NCBI GenBank assembly: GCA_017311185.1
Contig: JAESUZ010000475.1
Location: forward strand, 1 to 64,000
Length of the DNA stretch: 64,000 nucleotides
Direction: 5' to 3'
Source: Proteles cristata cristata
Taxonomy: Eukaryota > Chordata > Mammalia > Carnivora > Hyaenidae
Each line of letters begins with the position of its first letter. Position 1 is the first letter of the stretch. Under the pieces are notes generated by a model that saw only the letters and a list, made by a program, of their open reading frames with translations, ran no database searches and was not told where the DNA came from. Of the stretch, positions 62,188 to 64,000 are shown one piece after another. The translations under genes and the position numbers were made by a program.

Positions 62188-63211
62188 ACAAAATGAGGTT
62201 TTTAAAAAGAGTGGATCTCAAAACTAGCATTGAGAGGTCACTAATACAAGAAGAGCATATATCAATAGGGCAGCATCCACTTGATGAAATAGGCTTCTGA
62301 GCAAAGCATGAAGAAGGCAGAAGGAGTTCTGAAAAAATCCAGTCCTAGGAAATTCATGGGAATGCCTTTGGTTATAGAAGTCCCTTCTTTGACATACATC
62401 TTCTTTAAGGAATTAATCTTGTATGTGCCTGTAGAATGTGTCAGAATGTATACTGGAAATTCTACAAAGGCAGAAAGGATCATGTCTATTTTGTTCATTG
62501 CTTGTATCCCCAGATTCTAACATACTTCCTGGAACATAGCAGGTGCTCACTGTTTGTGGAATTAATGAGGAATTTTGAGTTTAGAAGGGCAGCATAACAT
62601 GTCTACAGTTAGAAGCCCTTGGTTCAGCCCTGTGAAAGCTGTGTGAAAGTCACTGAATATCTATGTGCCTTAATTACCCAACTCACTGAGATACTCTAGA
62701 ATTGCTTGCATTAATCATCAGGAATATCCATTTATCATCTGGGTGCTATGGTACATTTTAGGAATCTCCAATCTTCTACCAGAGTGGTTTAAAATTAAAA
62801 AAAAAAAAATCATAGCCCATAACATCCATACCACTATATAGAATTGGCCCTGAAGAGTCAGGGTGCTCCGTAATTTGCTACACTCAGTATCAGTAATAAA
62901 TCACATAACGACCCTTTCCTTTTATTCCTTTCTATCAAAGAAAAATCTACTGGTCTCAAGGAGAGTGAGAGGCCTGAGGGGTAACTCATCCAAAAAAAAA
63001 AAAAAAAAAAAAGCTGGAACTTTCTGTTCCCATAAAAATACTGGAGCAATGGAGATGTCAACTTAATCTCCAAGAAAAGTGAAAACCTCCCCATGGAAAC
63101 CCAAAAAGAAGCACAGTTTTGTTTCCAAGATCCTTTTCAGCTCTAAGTAGAATGTTTGAATCTCAAAGACTGGAATGAGAGACTCTCTTGAAGTGTCTAC
63201 TCAGCCTTGTT

Positions 63212-63312
63212 TTTTTTTTTATCATTTTTCTGTGTTTATTGAGATATAATTACATATAATATTGTATTAGTTTAAGGTGTACAACATAATGATTTGATAT
63301 ACTCAGCTTTAT
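63212..63312 (-). mobile_element. Old L1 3' UTR fragment
   Basis: TTTATTGAGATATAATTACA and TTTAAGGTGTACAACATAAT are typical antisense L1M 3' UTR phrases. Confidence 0.7.
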
Positions 63313-63324
63313 AAACCATTCTTA

Positions 63325-63537
63325 GGGGCGCCTGGGTGGCTCAGTCAGTTAAGTGTCCGACTTCAGCTCAGGTCATGATCTTGGGGTTCGTGGGTTCGAG
63401 CCCCTCATTGGGCTCTGTGCTGACAGCTCAGAGCCTGGAGCCTACTTCAGATTCTGTATCTTCCTCTCTCTCTCTGCCCTTCTCCCACTCTCTCTCTGTC
63501 TCTCAAAATAAAATAAAGACATAAAAAATTTTAAAAA
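63325..63537 (+). mobile_element. tRNA-derived SINE with 14-bp duplication
   Basis: Starts GGGGCGCCTGGGTGGCTCAG with GGGTTCGAGCCCC kept. Flanks ATAAACCATTCTTA (63311-63324) and ATAAACCACTCTTA (63538-63551). Confidence 0.95.
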
Positions 63538-64000
63538 ATAAACCACTCTTAGTCCCAGCCTTAAGAATTGATGCTCCTGTGGACTTAGGAACATCAGAGT
63601 GTATATACATCTAGCCCAGTGTGGTGATGCTTTCCCTTAAATTAGAACTCATTTACTGATAGTAATTTAATACAAGGAGGAAAACCTGATAATTTCCATA
63701 AATGTAGAAACACCTTCCATCTGTCTCCTTACAAATAAACTCATGCCATAATAGATCATAATGCTGTTAGTTAATTTGCTCATCTACACTGATCCAGATG
63801 GCCTTCAACAGAAAAAGATATTAGAAAAGGGATAGCAAGGAGAAGACAGAAAAGTGGATGAAAATGAGGAAAACTAAACCAAAAAAAACTGTTATAAACC
63901 CTTAAGAGATGGTACTATCAGAAAGTTTTTGATAGGAGACATCACCAAAGAATCAAAAACAAGGCCTTGGGGAAAGTTTTCCTTACATTCTTTGTAGAGT

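Overview
This is a stretch of mammalian, almost certainly felid, X-chromosome DNA. About 29 copies of one tRNA-derived SINE are present. Its left end carries the tRNA-like head beginning GGGGCGCCTGGGTGGCTCAG, and its body is of the cat-family type rather than the dog-family type. Two protein-coding genes are recognisable, both on the minus strand: the 5' half of NOX1 (NADPH oxidase 1; coding exons 1-7 between 23734 and 12704) and the last coding exon of XKRX (XK-related, 61440-60695). These two genes are neighbours in Xq22.1 in human, which supports the assignment and shows conserved synteny. There is no bacterial, phage or CRISPR content and no operon-like structure.

Layout. 1-9960 is a pile of LINE-1 copies on the plus strand, antisense to NOX1 and inside its intron 7. 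A 3' L1 with a 32-A tail (1-3771) abuts the interior of a second L1 (3772-8446), which abuts the interior of an older third L1 (8447-9960). The pattern suggests nested insertion. 9961-12700 is the rest of intron 7 visible here and includes a 5'-inverted (twin-primed) L1 with a 10-bp target duplication. 12704-23734 holds NOX1 exons 7 to 1, with introns full of SINEs, a palindromic DNA-transposon remnant and a hAT-type remnant. Upstream of the NOX1 start (23735-60694) is about 37 kb of intergenic DNA. It contains older and younger L1s mostly on the minus strand, MaLR (MLT1-type) LTRs, MIR/L2 relics, a (GT)26 microsatellite and a processed pseudogene of NDUFB2 (35742-36177). 60695-61440 is the XKRX terminal exon; 61441-64000 is XKRX intron with three more SINEs.

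The seven NOX1 exons join in frame to residues 1-268. All seven sampled introns have GT/AG boundaries where both ends or one end can be seen, and the four haem-ligand histidine positions are present. The rest of NOX1 (FAD/NADPH-binding dehydrogenase half) and the first XKRX exons lie outside the window. The L1 ORF2 copies are all broken by stops and frameshifts.

I found no credible sign of a new biological system. The most interesting observations are structural: nested L1s in NOX1 intron 7, a twin-priming inversion, SINEs inserted repeatedly at one target site (three copies of one 16-bp direct repeat), an NDUFB2 retrocopy, and loss of a possible N-glycosylation sequon in NOX1. Family names for old repeats are from recognition only; no database was searched.
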